Source of the DNA: Petunia secreta
Lineage: Eukaryota; Streptophyta; Magnoliopsida; Solanales; Solanaceae
Reading direction: 5' to 3'
NCBI GenBank assembly: GCA_029990175.1
Contig: JARKIP010000033.1
Coordinates: 8,184,001 to 8,248,000 of the forward strand
DNA length: 64,000 nucleotides
Positions 53,510 through 64,000 of this stretch are shown here, one piece after another. A program made the position numbers and the translations under genes. Within the stretch, counting starts at the first letter, position 1; each line of letters begins with the position of its first letter. A model generated the notes under the pieces. That model had not been told where the DNA came from and ran no database searches. It was given only the letters and a program-made list of their open reading frames with translations.

Positions 53510-54697
53510 CTTCCTAACATTTTAAAATTAATTTCCTAATTAATTATAATTTTTATACCTTTTTGAATCCATTTTTATACCTATTTTTATGCCATATATA
53601 CACCATATATACACTCCATACGTACACCTCACACCCTCCTCACTTACCCTTGTAGACGCCACCTCACGCCTACGTGGCTCGATCCCGACCCTCCAATCCC
53701 TTAATCCGACGGCCAGAAGCAATATTTCCTATTTTAATTATACCCGACCCCCCAAAACCCTACACTCCTCACACATTTCTCTCACACACTCAGCCGCCAT
53801 CCTCACTCTCTTCCCTCTCAACGGAACCCTAGCATCATCACTGTTCTCTCATTTTTTCAGTCGCCTCCGCCGGCGAAACCCAGAACAAATTATACCATTA
53901 CACTCCTCTTGCACTCCTCTACAAAACCCCTATGGGGATTCCTTATGTCGACAAAGGTCAAGAATCGACCTATCGCTGATCGACGCCACTGTTGCCCGAA
54001 AAAGCCTCTAACCATAGACAAATGATGGTAATAGGCTTTATCACGATAAAAGAAAGGGGAGTTCTCTCATGCGAGTACATTCGAGACGGGTCAAGTCGAC
54101 CCGACTCCGATAAACGGGTAACCCTGTTCCTTCTTATTGTTCGTTGAACCTACGTGACACAGTGCCAAGTTTTGCTTAATTTTCACAAGTAAATTAGCAT
54201 GTTCGTTGTCATTTTGTAAATTAATTAGGACAAGATTTTAAACGATCACTGATTTTTGTTCAATACACTGTTTAGTTTAAGTGGGTTTTTAAATCAAGAT
54301 TGCTTAAGTTTTCATACATATTCAGTATATGCCTTTTGTTTCATTGATCATACTCCAATGAGCCTATGACTGTTTGAAATTCAACTATTATCCCCACATA
54401 TTTTGCAATGTACTTGGTCGCCTATCTTTTTTAAATGCACAGTTCCTATGATTAAGCACTGCGCCTAAATTGAAAATTGTTTGGCATGATTTGAATATCT
54501 TAAATTAGTTCCGTCTGAAATTCTGATTAAAACTAGATTGAAATTGATTGTGTGATTGATCTGGTAATTGACTAAGGTCTTTTGAATCTGTAAGGACACA
54601 TGTGTATGTTTGACTTTGAACCTAGACTCTATTTGGGATAAGGGAATGGGTCTTTAGTGGGTTCAGGATCTGTTTTACCCTAAAACTGTGGGATTGG
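53510..54697 (+). repeat. Probable Tat/Ogre-like LTR, left part
   Basis: The block at 53570-53760 matches 31260-31400 in inverse orientation (TATATACACCATATATACAC, CACGCCTACGTGGCTCGATC). A frame at 53589-54011 (140 codons, S/P/L/R-rich) is positioned like the 197-codon frame there and ends near a GACGGGTCAAGTCGACCCGA stretch. It is cut by the Del-like LTR at 54698. It could be the 3' LTR of the Tat element ending near 51440. Confidence 0.4.
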
Positions 54698-56105
54698 TGA
54701 AACGACCTCGGTTAGTCGTTTCGAAAGTTAATACTCCGATTGGCATGCCGATAATTTTAAAATATTAATAATATCCATTTGGACTTATCTGTAAAATTTG
54801 AGCTAAATCAGACCTCGTTTGGTAGGCATCGGAAGAAGATTTCAGTTTTTATTGGCAATAAATATTAAAAAGAGATTTTCGAGCTCGGTTTTGCCGAATG
54901 AGCTCCGATTCGAAATCCGAAAGCGCCGTTAGGTTCGTGTGAATTTCGATGTTGTTCGGCTAGTTTCCGCTAAAATGCCGAAAGTTAAATAATTTGACTT
55001 TTTCTATTTAAATTCGCATCTTGAGTTTCGGGAGTCCAATTTGAGATCCGCCTTCGCGAGTATATTACATATATTTTGTATATCTGGTATGCAAAAGTTG
55101 GAATTATTTCGATTATCGTAGGGCACCGTTTCAATTTTTATCGTAGCAGCGAATTTTAAAGGAAAAAAAAAGGGAAAAGGACAAAAGAAATGAATGACAG
55201 TGGAGTGAGCAATCCTTACCTTTTAAAGGTAAGTAAGATCAACATAAGTAACATAGAACAGAAACAAGAAAAATTTAACAGAAAGGAAACGAGAGAGGAG
55301 AAAACGGAACACAACCGAAAATACGCCAGAAAATGAGAAAAGAGCTGGAGAAAAGTAGATTTTTTACCATGAAACATTCAGGTAATGATCTTAATATATT
55401 ATTTGAGTTTATTACGTGTGTTTGAATATGTTTTAATGGTAAAACTTAGAAAATTAGACATCGTTTTAATAAGTTCAATTAATAGTTTGAAGGGTCAAAT
55501 GGACCCCAATAATGAAATTGATTATATATTCGTACTCAGTGAGTTATGGGGAACATATAAATGAAAATTATTTGGGGTTTGGCTATGTGACCATAAACCC
55601 TGTATATAGGCCTCATCTGCGTATTGCGTATGCAAATAAGGTATCAGGTTCCTAACCGGATTGCCCTAAGATATGTGGAATGAAGCCTTTAGCCTAATTT
55701 GATATATTTATCTGCTTATTGAATAGAGTGGGATCGTTTGGCAATTAAACCAAAGGACAAAGCGGTTATTAAGTGGCTGTGCTAACTCTGTAACAAGGTA
55801 AGTGTTTATATCTATTTCTTTGGAGGCACCTGGCCTCGTGGATTTTCTACCACGTGTTCCTTACGTGTGTAGCTGCCAATAGGCGTACTCATTACGCCTT
55901 AGCTTTGGATTTACATTGTATATTATATGTTATATCCTATTGTTGGTATTGCAATGAGGATCTGAGCATTGTACCCTGGCTGTGAGTTGGCATCTACTTC
56001 TTGGCTGTCGATGAGAGTCCCGCGCCGGCGAAGGGTTATTATTGCATCACGTTGCATTCATATGCATTATATGTCATTCATATGCATTACATTGCATATC
56101 ATATT

Positions 56106-56385
56106 GGGTGCAGGAGTATTCCGCCCCAGGAGCTGGAGGATTCCGCTCCATTGTATCATATTGAGGGTAGGAGGATTCCGCCCCAAGAGCAGGAGTATTC
56201 CGCTCTTATGTCAGATATTGAGTGCAGGAGTATTCTGCCCCAGGAGAGTGCAGGAGTATTCCGCCTCTGGTTTATATTATATCGGGTGCAGGAGTATTCC
56301 GCCCCAGGAGCAGGAGTATTCCGCTCCAGTTGGTTATCAGATTGGATTCTCCTCGAATGCAGGAGTATTCCGCTTCAGGATGGGA
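56106..56385 (+). repeat. Irregular tandem array in Del LTR B
   Basis: Repeats a GCAGGAGTATTCCGCCCCAG module about seven times with variable spacing (28-60 bp). It is the counterpart of the 57-bp array in LTR A but less regular, with an additional inserted module near 56240-56270. Confidence 0.75.
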
Positions 56386-56666
56386 CTACGGTCACATGTG
56401 ACCCTTCGCATCATATTTCATTTCATCTCACTTCATTTCATTCCATCTCAATTCTTACTATTGTGTAGACTTACTGTACATGGCTACTGTTCTGCTTATA
56501 TTTGCATTGCATATTTGTTGATATGTTTTTGGCACGCATTCTTGGTTGAGTTTATAAGTTTCTTACGTCTTTTCGGTTGTTATCTGGCTCTGTCTTATTA
56601 TAATTTAAATAAGAGGAATTTTATTTATCTGTTTCTCCTCCCTGGCTAGCTACCCTATTCTTTGAG

Positions 56667-59502
56667 TGTCACGACCCAATTTCCAAGGGCTCGTGATGGC
56701 ACCTAAACAACATTTTCCTAGGCGAACCAATGAAACAAGATGCAGAAAAGAACAATAATGTGAAAAGATCATAAATGGATATATAAATATAAAAGGGTGA
56801 AGTCCAAAAGAATATATCCACAAAAGAATTGGAGCATTCTAAGAGTGACTCAATAAAGTATGAATATACATCAAAGAAATCTGAGTCCTATCTCTAAGTG
56901 ACTCCGGCGGTATGCCACCACGGTCTGTGTGGTCGGCTCACCTCAATCAAAAGTCTCAGAAGCCTCGGGAACCGCTAACGTCCGGGCTGCTGACTGGATG
57001 AAGGACCTGCGCACGTAGCAGAGTAAGTTATGAGCCGAAGCCCAGTAAGATCACCGACAGGCCCGCTAAGGTACCCTTGCGGGACAAGTCGCTACATGCA
57101 TCATAAGCAACAACATACTATAGTAATCATACAATAAAGTAGTGAAATCACAAATAGATGTAACACATTCCATACACACAAGTAGTAACCAGAAGTCTCA
57201 AGGATTATGCCCATCCAACGTAAGGCATAGGTCAACTCAGCGGCGGTTTGGAGGTCCAATCTCTACTCCCGTGCCGACTAACCTAGACCTACGATGGACT
57301 AGCAACACCACTACTAAGTATCAACCATATACCGTGACCCGAAGTCACTATCACAATCATGAATAAGTAGACCAACGACCCGTAGTCGTTGGCTCATCTC
57401 AAATCTGTCTACGATCGCACCACACCCCCTGTCAAGTGCGTCGTATCTCAATAAATCAAGTGACCACACCACACCCCCTGTCAAGTGTGTCACATCTCAA
57501 AGATCAAGTGTCCACACCACACCCCCTGTCAAGTGTGACACATCTCATAGTACAGGCGACACCACACCCCCTGTCAAGTGTCCCTCTAACAGTATTAATA
57601 TCCACGACATTAATAACAATAACAGAAATAATAACAGAAATATTAATAACGATAATATTTCACAGTCACCGTAACCCAGGTTGGTTATGCTAGCTGAACG
57701 TAAGGCGAAGGTTAACCCGACCACAGTTTGGGGGTACAATCCCTACTCCCATGTCGTCCAACCCAAGGTTACGTATAGACAGCACTACCCAACCCGGCAC
57801 GTGAACAAATCAAGTACCAATATCATACAAAAGCCGGCAAAATCCTCGGCAAGACATTTATCATGACATGCCGGCAACATCCTCGGCCATGTCCCAAGTT
57901 CTTGCTATCTAAGCATGGCGTAGCAAGCGTTACTACGATATAAATTTAAGCTACCTCGACGTAGCGTTTAGACCGGCACATACCTCGGTCGAGTCACAAT
58001 CTCGCTATTTATAACAAACAATAATAGCAAGTAATTCACATCATTAATCCTAACCATTGTCAGGTATATATATGCGTACATGAAGCATACTAGCATGAAG
58101 GAAGAGTCCACAAGCACAATAGAGGTCAAGTCTCACTTACCTCGAAATTCGGGCTCAAATACCGGGAAGAATCTCCTTTCCCGCTCGCGTTGTCCGCGAA
58201 GGACTCTCCACTAGGTCTATTAAGACAAGATATAGCACATATGAGTGCTCAATTATAGCTATTTAAGCCTATAGGCATCCTAGGGTAAAAATTACCAAAA
58301 TGCCCCCGGGTAGGGCCGAGCCCTAAATTTACAAACTGTACTTTTCCGGACTCCCCACGCTCCCGTGAGTCCAAAAATACACTTAGATTCCACATGCGAG
58401 CCTTGCTCGATGTCTTTCCCCAATTCTTAAGAATTTAGGGTTCTAACCCATTTCCAAGAATCAACCCTTTGATTCTTGTGTTAATCAACATAAAGATGGA
58501 TTGAAAGGGCTTACCTTAAGTGTAGGTATGATTGGGTCTTCATGAAATACCCAAAAATCGCCTCAAGAGCTCACCAAATGATTTTTATAAGTTATGAACC
58601 GAAATGGCCAGAAATGGCCTTTTTATAGCAGTTTTTTTTTTTTGCCTCTGTGACAGCTTCTTTTGAAAAAATTATAACTTTTGATAGGAATGTTTAAATG
58701 ACCTGAAGCCGGTGCCATTAGAACCACAACTCAAAGGGCTACAACTTTCATGTTTTGAGTTTTTCCTAATTCCTTACGGATTGGCCGGAAAATCAGCTTT
58801 TATCCGGCTGTTTGCGCCAAACCAGAACAGAAAAGTCGCACCAGATTTTCTACTATTTTAGGGGCAAAATGGGACCCTACGAAGCTCGAAATGATCCCAA
58901 ATTTTGCACACAAGCCATAAAATACTTGCGTGACATGCTCGTCAAGACGGAACTCAATTCGGACCTCCAAAACTCAAAAAGTGGGTCCCACGGCAAAGGT
59001 TCAATTTTCGACTTTAGCCAAAATAGCGAAATTTAACCAAACGACCTCGGAATCCAATTTCGAAAGTTGCTTCAAGTCACAAATGACTATACGAACCTAA
59101 CGGAACTTTCGGATCTCTCATCGGAGCTCATTTGCTCAAATCGAGCTCGGAAACCTCTTTTAACTCTTTTAAACTTTCGAAACGGGGACTTTATCAAAAG
59201 TCCTATCAAACGAGGTCCGTTTTCAATTTTTGAAGGTTGCTACATATCATAAATGACGAGACGGACCTAACGGTGCGCTCGGATTTTCCATCGGGGTTCG
59301 TTTACTCAAAACGACCTATCGAAACCCCAAATTCCTTTCCGGAATTTCATAAACGGATCCTTTTCTCGAAAACCTATCAAACGGACTCCGTTTCAATTCA
59401 AATTTCACAGACGGGTCATAAATGACCTAACGGAGCTTTTGGGACTGTCGACATGCAAATCGAGGTCCCGGATCCCGTAACAACTATTTGATGGTCGTTA
59501 CA
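56667..59502 (-). mobile_element. Solo LTR of a Del/Tekay-like family, 2836 bp
   Basis: Starts TGTCACGACCC and ends GTCGTTACA on the plus strand, flanked by a perfect TTGAG duplication (56662-56666, 59503-59507). It lies inside the second Del LTR. On the minus strand it begins TGTAACGACC and ends GGGTCGTGACA, resembling the TGAAACGACC...GGTCGTGTCA ends of the Del LTRs. It has no primer site, gag or pol, so it is a solo LTR left by recombination between the two LTRs of an element. Confidence 0.8.
57421..57590 (+). repeat. Imperfect tandem repeat in solo LTR, 4 units of 45-49 bp
   Basis: CACACCCCCTGTCAAGTG recurs at 57421, 57470, 57518 and 57563, separated by variable ATCTCA-containing segments. 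Confidence 0.75.
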
Positions 59503-59983
59503 TTGAGGTAGCTAGTCTGCCCCACTTATTGAGTCCTTTGACTCACCCCTTTTTTTGTTGTTTGTTTCTTGTCTATCTATTTCGTTTCGGCAGGTTCGCT
59601 CCAGGATTTAGTTTGCCACGTTGTGAAGGAGGGAAGACGACTTCAGCTGTCAGGGTGAGCCAGCTTTTATTCCGGATGGCCACCAGTTTATTGTTCATTA
59701 TATCAGTTGCATTTTTGTTCCCTCCAGGAGGTATCTATCTTCTTTTGTACTCTTAGATGTCTGGTCTGGATAGCTCTAAACCTAGCATGTTGGGTAGTCA
59801 GCTGTAATTTCTTTTATACAGCTTAGAGGTAGCAGTATGTCCGTGTTTGTATTTTAAGTCTTGTCCTTATTTGTAAATTGTTATTTTTATTTTCCTGATT
59901 TAATTGGTAAGGGTTCGCCCGATGGATCTAGGGGAGGATGTCCGGTGCCCGCACGGCCTAACCGGATTCCGAGTCGTGTCAGT

Positions 59984-59995
59984 TGGTATCAGAGC
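59984..59995 (+). promoter_or_regulatory. Primer-binding site of Del element B
   Basis: TGGTATCAGAGC, 2 bases behind the LTR end; initiator tRNA-Met type. Confidence 0.85.
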
Positions 59996-60574
59996 CCTGT
60001 TTAGAGTCTATCCAGACTAAGACAGTGTCTAGTAGAGTCTCGCTGATGGGTACGTAGACGTCCGTACTTATCTACGAGAGGCTATGATGGCATTTAGGAA
60101 GTTTCACTTCCTTCTTTTCTGATCGTGCGTCGGTCTAGGATGCAAAAGTATTTTCGTTAAGTCCTTCGTGGTAATCGTGAAACCTCGTGCGACAAATCAG
60201 CTAACAGTATGAGTTCAAGACGAAGCAGTCTAGCATGAGGCTAGCACTGACGAAGCCCCGAGAGTTTTTTTATCATGCTGACGATCTAGTTACGGATGTA
60301 CGAGCTCGCGATGGGCAAGGGAGCAGGGACTTGTGGTTCCCTTGGCTCTCTACGATGCTTTTACGAGAATCTTGGCGACGCAGATACCGTAAGAACCTAA
60401 TATTCGTTGGGCAGCCTATCAGGGTGCCGTATGTGCAGACGTACGGTGTCAGGGAGCTTCTATTCCAGTTCTTAATATTGCCGCAGTAAATTATGTTCCA
60501 GAGGCAGCATGTGTTGCACCACCAATTGTTTCGGCTGGTTAGCCAACCGAGGTAACAGTTCGGTCCGAGCGCCC

Positions 60575-62150
60575 AAAGAGGTTTCATTATTTTACGCGGT
60601 TGAACCTTCCGATATTCTTAAGAAATGCATCAGATAAACCTTGTGATTCTTTTTAAAATAAAAATAATGTGAGCGTATCATTCAGGCTCTTGATTGTATC
60701 GAACGGTATGGTGTTGATTATTCTTCATTGCAGTTTCAGGGGTCCGGGCTTGAGTTGGTGGACAGCTCTCTTATTAGCTAACTTGGTTCGGTTTTTTTTC
60801 TAAATTCGTGGAAAAGTTCCTTTCGAGTGGCCAGCGCGATGAAAAGTGTTGTCAGTTTGAGTGGATTGGATAGGGTAGCCTGTCGGTTAGCCTGTTGGTG
60901 TTTCAGAATATGAGATTAAATTCTATAGAATGAATGAATATGCATTAGAACTAGTCCATGAGCCTTTCGAGAGATTTAAAGATTTATTGATGACCTTTCT
61001 TTTCCCTTGAGATCCCAGATGGCTCGAAAAATTGAGGATGGGATTTCATTTGATATTGTTGTTGATATTGCTCAAAGATATTAGGCATATCATAAGTTGG
61101 AGCAGGAAGAGCTAGAGCGGGAGAGCAAGAGATCCCGTGGCCCTAGTGGGTAACCATGGTACCCCATTTGTAGGTAAGAGTTCTGATTATTTTGGGAGGT
61201 CACCTTCCAGGTTGTCTCAGCTTGTAGAGCGCGATTCTCAGAGTGCGCGGGTAGTTCATCAAGATTAGACTTAGCTTTCTCTTTGTAGCTATCAACAATC
61301 TGTCCAGCTCCTATAGTCAGTGAAAAGGTGTTATCATTGTCGTGAGTCTGATTATCCTTTGAGGAGTTTTCCTGTTATCATTGTCGTGAATCTGGCTATC
61401 CTTTGAAGATTTTTCCTTACTCCGACAAGTAGGCATTCATCTTTTCTCTCGTTATTAGGCATCTGCGCAGTCGCAGGGGATTTCATTTAGATCTCAAACA
61501 GCAAAAGAAATGATACCATCCGGTAGAGGTTGAGAGTGTGGTGGCAGTTGTTCTTCAGAAGGTGATTATCAGAGTAGTTGCTTGGCTCAGCTGCAGAGGC
61601 AGTTCTATGAACTGCTAGTCTGGCAGGATGCTGAGGCATCCGATGTAATAGACCCATGTATTTCTTCTTCCCTTAAGATTTGATTCTTCCGATCGATCTG
61701 GAGATGGTCTGTCATATCATGTTCCATGGTTTCCTTGGATATTGTTTCTGTTAAGAATCAGCTGTGGTAGAGGGGCGAGCTTTTGGTATGATTTATTCCT
61801 GGCATTGGTGAGACCCTACTAATCTATCTGGTCTAAATATGAGAGATTTGACAGTGAGTGTCGCTATTGTTTACTTGGCATCCTATTGTACCACCTTCTA
61901 TTATAATGTCAAGTCAGTCTACCTCTCTTTTCGGAATTCCGTATTGGTTGGATGATGGGATTCTAGTTCTTCACCATAAGAGAGTGTCATGGTTTCTTCC
62001 GGCGTAAAGTGGTTAGTAAGTAATATTCGATCTACGTGTCTCCTCTTGGTTCGAGATATTAGTAAAGTCACGTCATCCCCTGAGCTTATCTTGATTATAA
62101 AAGGGTTTCTGGTAAATTGTTAGAGTTTCCTTCTTATTGGAAGGTTAAAT
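60575..62150 (+). pseudogene. gag: Del-type gag and protease of element B, degenerate
   Basis: Parallels 21600-23093 with about the same order of sequence blocks. Pieces of gag can be read near 60690-60760 (GVDYSS-QFQG) and near 60960-61080 (FERFKDLL, then DIAQRY). The region after about 61640 is equivalent to the protease. Stops and shifts are frequent and a zinc knuckle is not visible. A direct duplication of about 50 bp occurs at about 61326-61430 (GGTGTTATCATTGTCGTGA... repeated as CTGTTATCATTGTCGTGA...). Confidence 0.6.
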
Positions 62151-62999
62151 TGATATGGGTGTTGCTCCATAGAGCTCATTCAATATCTATTTCTTCAATT
62201 GCGATTCTTTGGTCAACCTGACTCATAAGTAGTTTAGCTCTGGTAGCCAAATAAATAAGGACATGAGCTTCCTAAAGATCTAACTATTTCTATCCTCTGT
62301 TTATTGTCATCTCTTCTTCTTCCGATACTAGTGAGCTTGGGCGGTTAGTAGCCACTCGTGATGTTCCCTATATTGAGCCAGAGTGCGTGTCAAGATAGTT
62401 GGGTAAGAACATTGTTGTTATTAAAGGCTACTAAGGGTAATGAGAGGCATCATTTGACCTTTGGTTTGATCTACACTCTGGAAATCAGGTTGAAAATCAG
62501 GACAGTGGTGCTGTCCAGACATTCTATCGTCCAGACATTCTATCTGCAGATTTGTTATGTCATCCAGTTGTCTCATCTTGTTATCCGTTTAACATGTTTA
62601 TGTTATCAGTTTATCTGGGTATCCATTCCCATGTATAGTATAGTACTAGTTCTGTTTTTGCGGATCATTCAGTTTCAGGGGAAACTCTGCCGAAATTTTT
62701 ATATAGAAGTACCATCCATCAGGCGGTGGTGTTTACGGCAAAGGTATGGAGTTGTGAACTCGAGAGTTGCAGCTATTTGGCAACTCAAAAGGGTAGTTGG
62801 TAGCTTAGATCTGCCTACATTCAGCTTTTAGTTAAATCTTCTTTAGTCCAGCAGACTGTGCGAGGGTGGTTATTCCTATTCAAATGGCTGCATGAGTTTG
62901 TGCTTTAAGTGGAGGAGTCTTCCTCCAAATACAGAATGGTAATATTAAATTTCTGAGGTGTTGACACCACTTTTCTCACGACCCAAAGTAAGGCCACGA
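62151..62999 (+). other. Degenerate internal region of Del element B
   Basis: No reliable domain. A frame of 157 codons (62358-62831) does not resemble a known protein. A short stretch near 62770-62930 may be a decayed RNase H-integrase junction, but this is too weak to call. Confidence 0.35.
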
Positions 63000-63049
63000 C
63001 AGAAATCTACAATGAGTGTCGGTCATTGCTAAACCCACTAATAATCTAT

Positions 63050-63650
63050 TAATGATAGAAATAAGCTGGCAACCTGATCATATATATACGTACCTATCTG
63101 TCTGTATTCAACTAGAACTGAATCCTCATACTGACACTGTTTTACTTCATGGAAATTTAGAATTAAAGGTCTAATGCAGCTTATCGTCCATCCATCATAT
63201 ATCTCTTTCCCACCTCAACTCTTTGAGAAGTTACTTTAGCGTTTTAAGTGCACATGTAATCAACTCTGTTGTTGGTATTCTACCTCAGCTAAAGGTCCAA
63301 CTACATGTCTCTTTTAGTTTTACTTCTTCAAGTCATAATATTTCCAACTCAAGGAGAATACCTTGAAGTAGATGTTCAGACTGGAGATTATTCCTGGTCT
63401 GCATCATACTATCCAGAAGTATTTGCATGATCTTTGTCCTTATATGATAGACCCTGTTCAGATGAACCTTTAATATACATTAGGATATGAGTAACTACAT
63501 TCCCACAAGGAGCTTGCGGAACAACACTAACATCAACTGAGACGTTGCATAGTGCGTTTATAAAAATAATATAGCTTGCATCAACTCTTCTATAGTGTGT
63601 AGTGACAAGGTACTTCAAAAGGTTCCCCTATTGCATCAAGCGTGAGATTA
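63050..63650 (-). pseudogene. pol: Copia RNase H fragment, antisense to Del element
   Basis: Minus-strand frames give AVVHILRYIKG-like HILMYIKGSSEQGLSYKDKD, then YDADQE-SPV-TSTSRY and VGNIMT-RSKTK. These correspond to the RILRYIK-TPGQGLLY, Y-DADWAGS--DRRSTSGYC and GGNLVSWRSKKQ segments of copia RNase H. Further along are PLAEVEYQ (for S-AEAEYRA) and SCIRPLILNFHEVK (for DN-AAL-IA-NPVFHERTK). Numerous stops and substitutions are present. It is a decayed insertion inside Del element B; no LTR was found on either side. Confidence 0.65.
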
Positions 63651-64000
63651 TTCTTAGTTCCATCGACCTGTTCTATATCGAAAGGTATATCGAAGAGGTG
63701 ATTATCGGCTGAATCATGTTAACCCATTCAATGTTCCGTGTATATTTTCTTCGAAAATGTAGAACTCTCCTCTCGTGATCGAGGAAGGATCATCTTAGTC
63801 AGAATGATTCGGGCAATGGTGTTATCATATTATCCAGATATATTTTATTCCAAAAGTACGATGTGCGTAGTATAATTCTGATCCTGTTATCAGGAGATAA
63901 GGTCCGTGGAGTAGCTTATGAAAGTCATGCAAGTTCTTTTGTTCTCTGTGCGAATAATTTTCTTTAGACTTAGGCTCGTTCGAGGACGAACGAGAGTTTA
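63651..64000 (+). other. 3' internal end of Del element B
   Basis: No frame is intact. Ends with CTCGTTCGAGGACGAACGAG near 63975-63993, a palindromic stretch found shortly before the 3' LTR in Del/Tekay-like elements of this type. Confidence 0.5.

Larger units (their letters stand above)
54698..59981 (+). repeat. 5' LTR of Del-like element B, interrupted
   Basis: Starts TGAAACGACCTCGGTTAGT and ends GAGTCGTGTCA. Without the insertion (56667-59507) it is about 2.44 kb. It matches the LTR at 18699-21000 including the position of the tandem array, but where that LTR has TTATATAAGC this one has a TTTTAAAGG-type sequence, so the TATA box is not obvious here. Confidence 0.8.
54698..64000 (+). mobile_element. 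Del/Tekay-like chromovirus B, runs off right edge
   Basis: LTR (54698-59981, split by a solo LTR), initiator tRNA-Met primer site at 59984, degenerate gag and protease as in the copy at 18699, then an internal region holding an antisense copia fragment. The last bases (CGTTCGAGGACGAACG, 63977-63992) are typical of the end of the internal region shortly before the 3' LTR of such elements, so the 3' LTR probably starts just outside the window. The whole pol was not recognised; the internal region is only about 4 kb. Confidence 0.7.

Noticed and set aside
53589..54011. 140-codon plus-strand frame as a host gene
   Set aside because: Counterpart of the frame at 30664-31257 in a repeat; no domain recognised.
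57421..57590. CRISPR-like repeat array
   Set aside because: Irregular 45-49-bp tandem units in a plant solo LTR with related, not unique, intervening sequence.
62358..62831. 157-codon frame in Del element B as a gene
   Set aside because: Composition rich in I, L, R and C with no recognised motif and located in decayed pol; chance frame likely.

Overview
This window is plant nuclear DNA made almost entirely of LTR retrotransposons nested in one another. No host protein-coding gene, tRNA, rRNA or bacterial-type feature could be supported. The element families (Athila-, Tat-, Del/Tekay-like chromovirus and SIRE-like copia lineages), the plant-type TATA boxes and the AT-rich spacers point to a large eudicot genome. 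The style of the Tat and Del repeats suggests Solanaceae, but that assignment rests on family resemblance from memory and not on a search.

Left block (1-25742). A plus-strand Athila-like element forms the backbone: the pol 3' end (2272-3707), a 3' noncoding part, an env-like/transposon-protein ORF (about 11590-12960), and an apparent 3' LTR split into two pieces (about 14720-15399 and 25429-25742). Four other elements broke it. A minus-strand Athila element (1-2269) sits in its pol. A minus-strand Tat element (5279-11453) has a perfect 5-bp target duplication, AGTTT. A minus-strand SIRE-like copia element (15400-25423) is flanked by AACAG/AACGG. That copia element is itself broken in gag by a plus-strand Del-like element (18699 to about 23100).

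Middle block (25743-33841). An AT-rich spacer is followed by a Del-type gag fragment with a zinc knuckle, a stray Tat 3' LTR (27572-28052), a long non-coding stretch that looks like a Tat/Ogre-type LTR in minus orientation (28191-31568), and the 3' end of a SIRE-like copia (31569-33841).

Central block (33842-51440). A plus-strand Tat element (gag, protease, G-patch, reverse transcriptase, RNase H, integrase) is split inside integrase by the youngest and best preserved element in the window. This is a plus-strand SIRE-like copia at 40712-50365 with 809- and 787-bp LTRs, a tRNA-Met type primer site, gag-pol, an extra 3' ORF, a polypurine tract and a perfect ACTAT target duplication. Both coding parts carry stops and frameshifts, so neither looks autonomous now.

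Right block (51440-64000). This holds a 70-bp tandem array in the Tat 3' region, two copies of a chromovirus reverse-transcriptase fragment, part of an Ogre-like LTR, and a second Del-like element (54698 to beyond the window). The LTR of that second Del-like element was split by a 2836-bp solo LTR with TTGAG duplications.

The signals most worth a second look are these: a short quasi-palindrome scattered through both copia families in all reading frames; an antisense ORF with its own TATA box in the Tat element; a TATA box just upstream of the copia 3' ORF; a chimeric Tat element with an internal LTR-primer-site-gag segment; and a G-patch domain in Tat pol. All alignments were done by eye.
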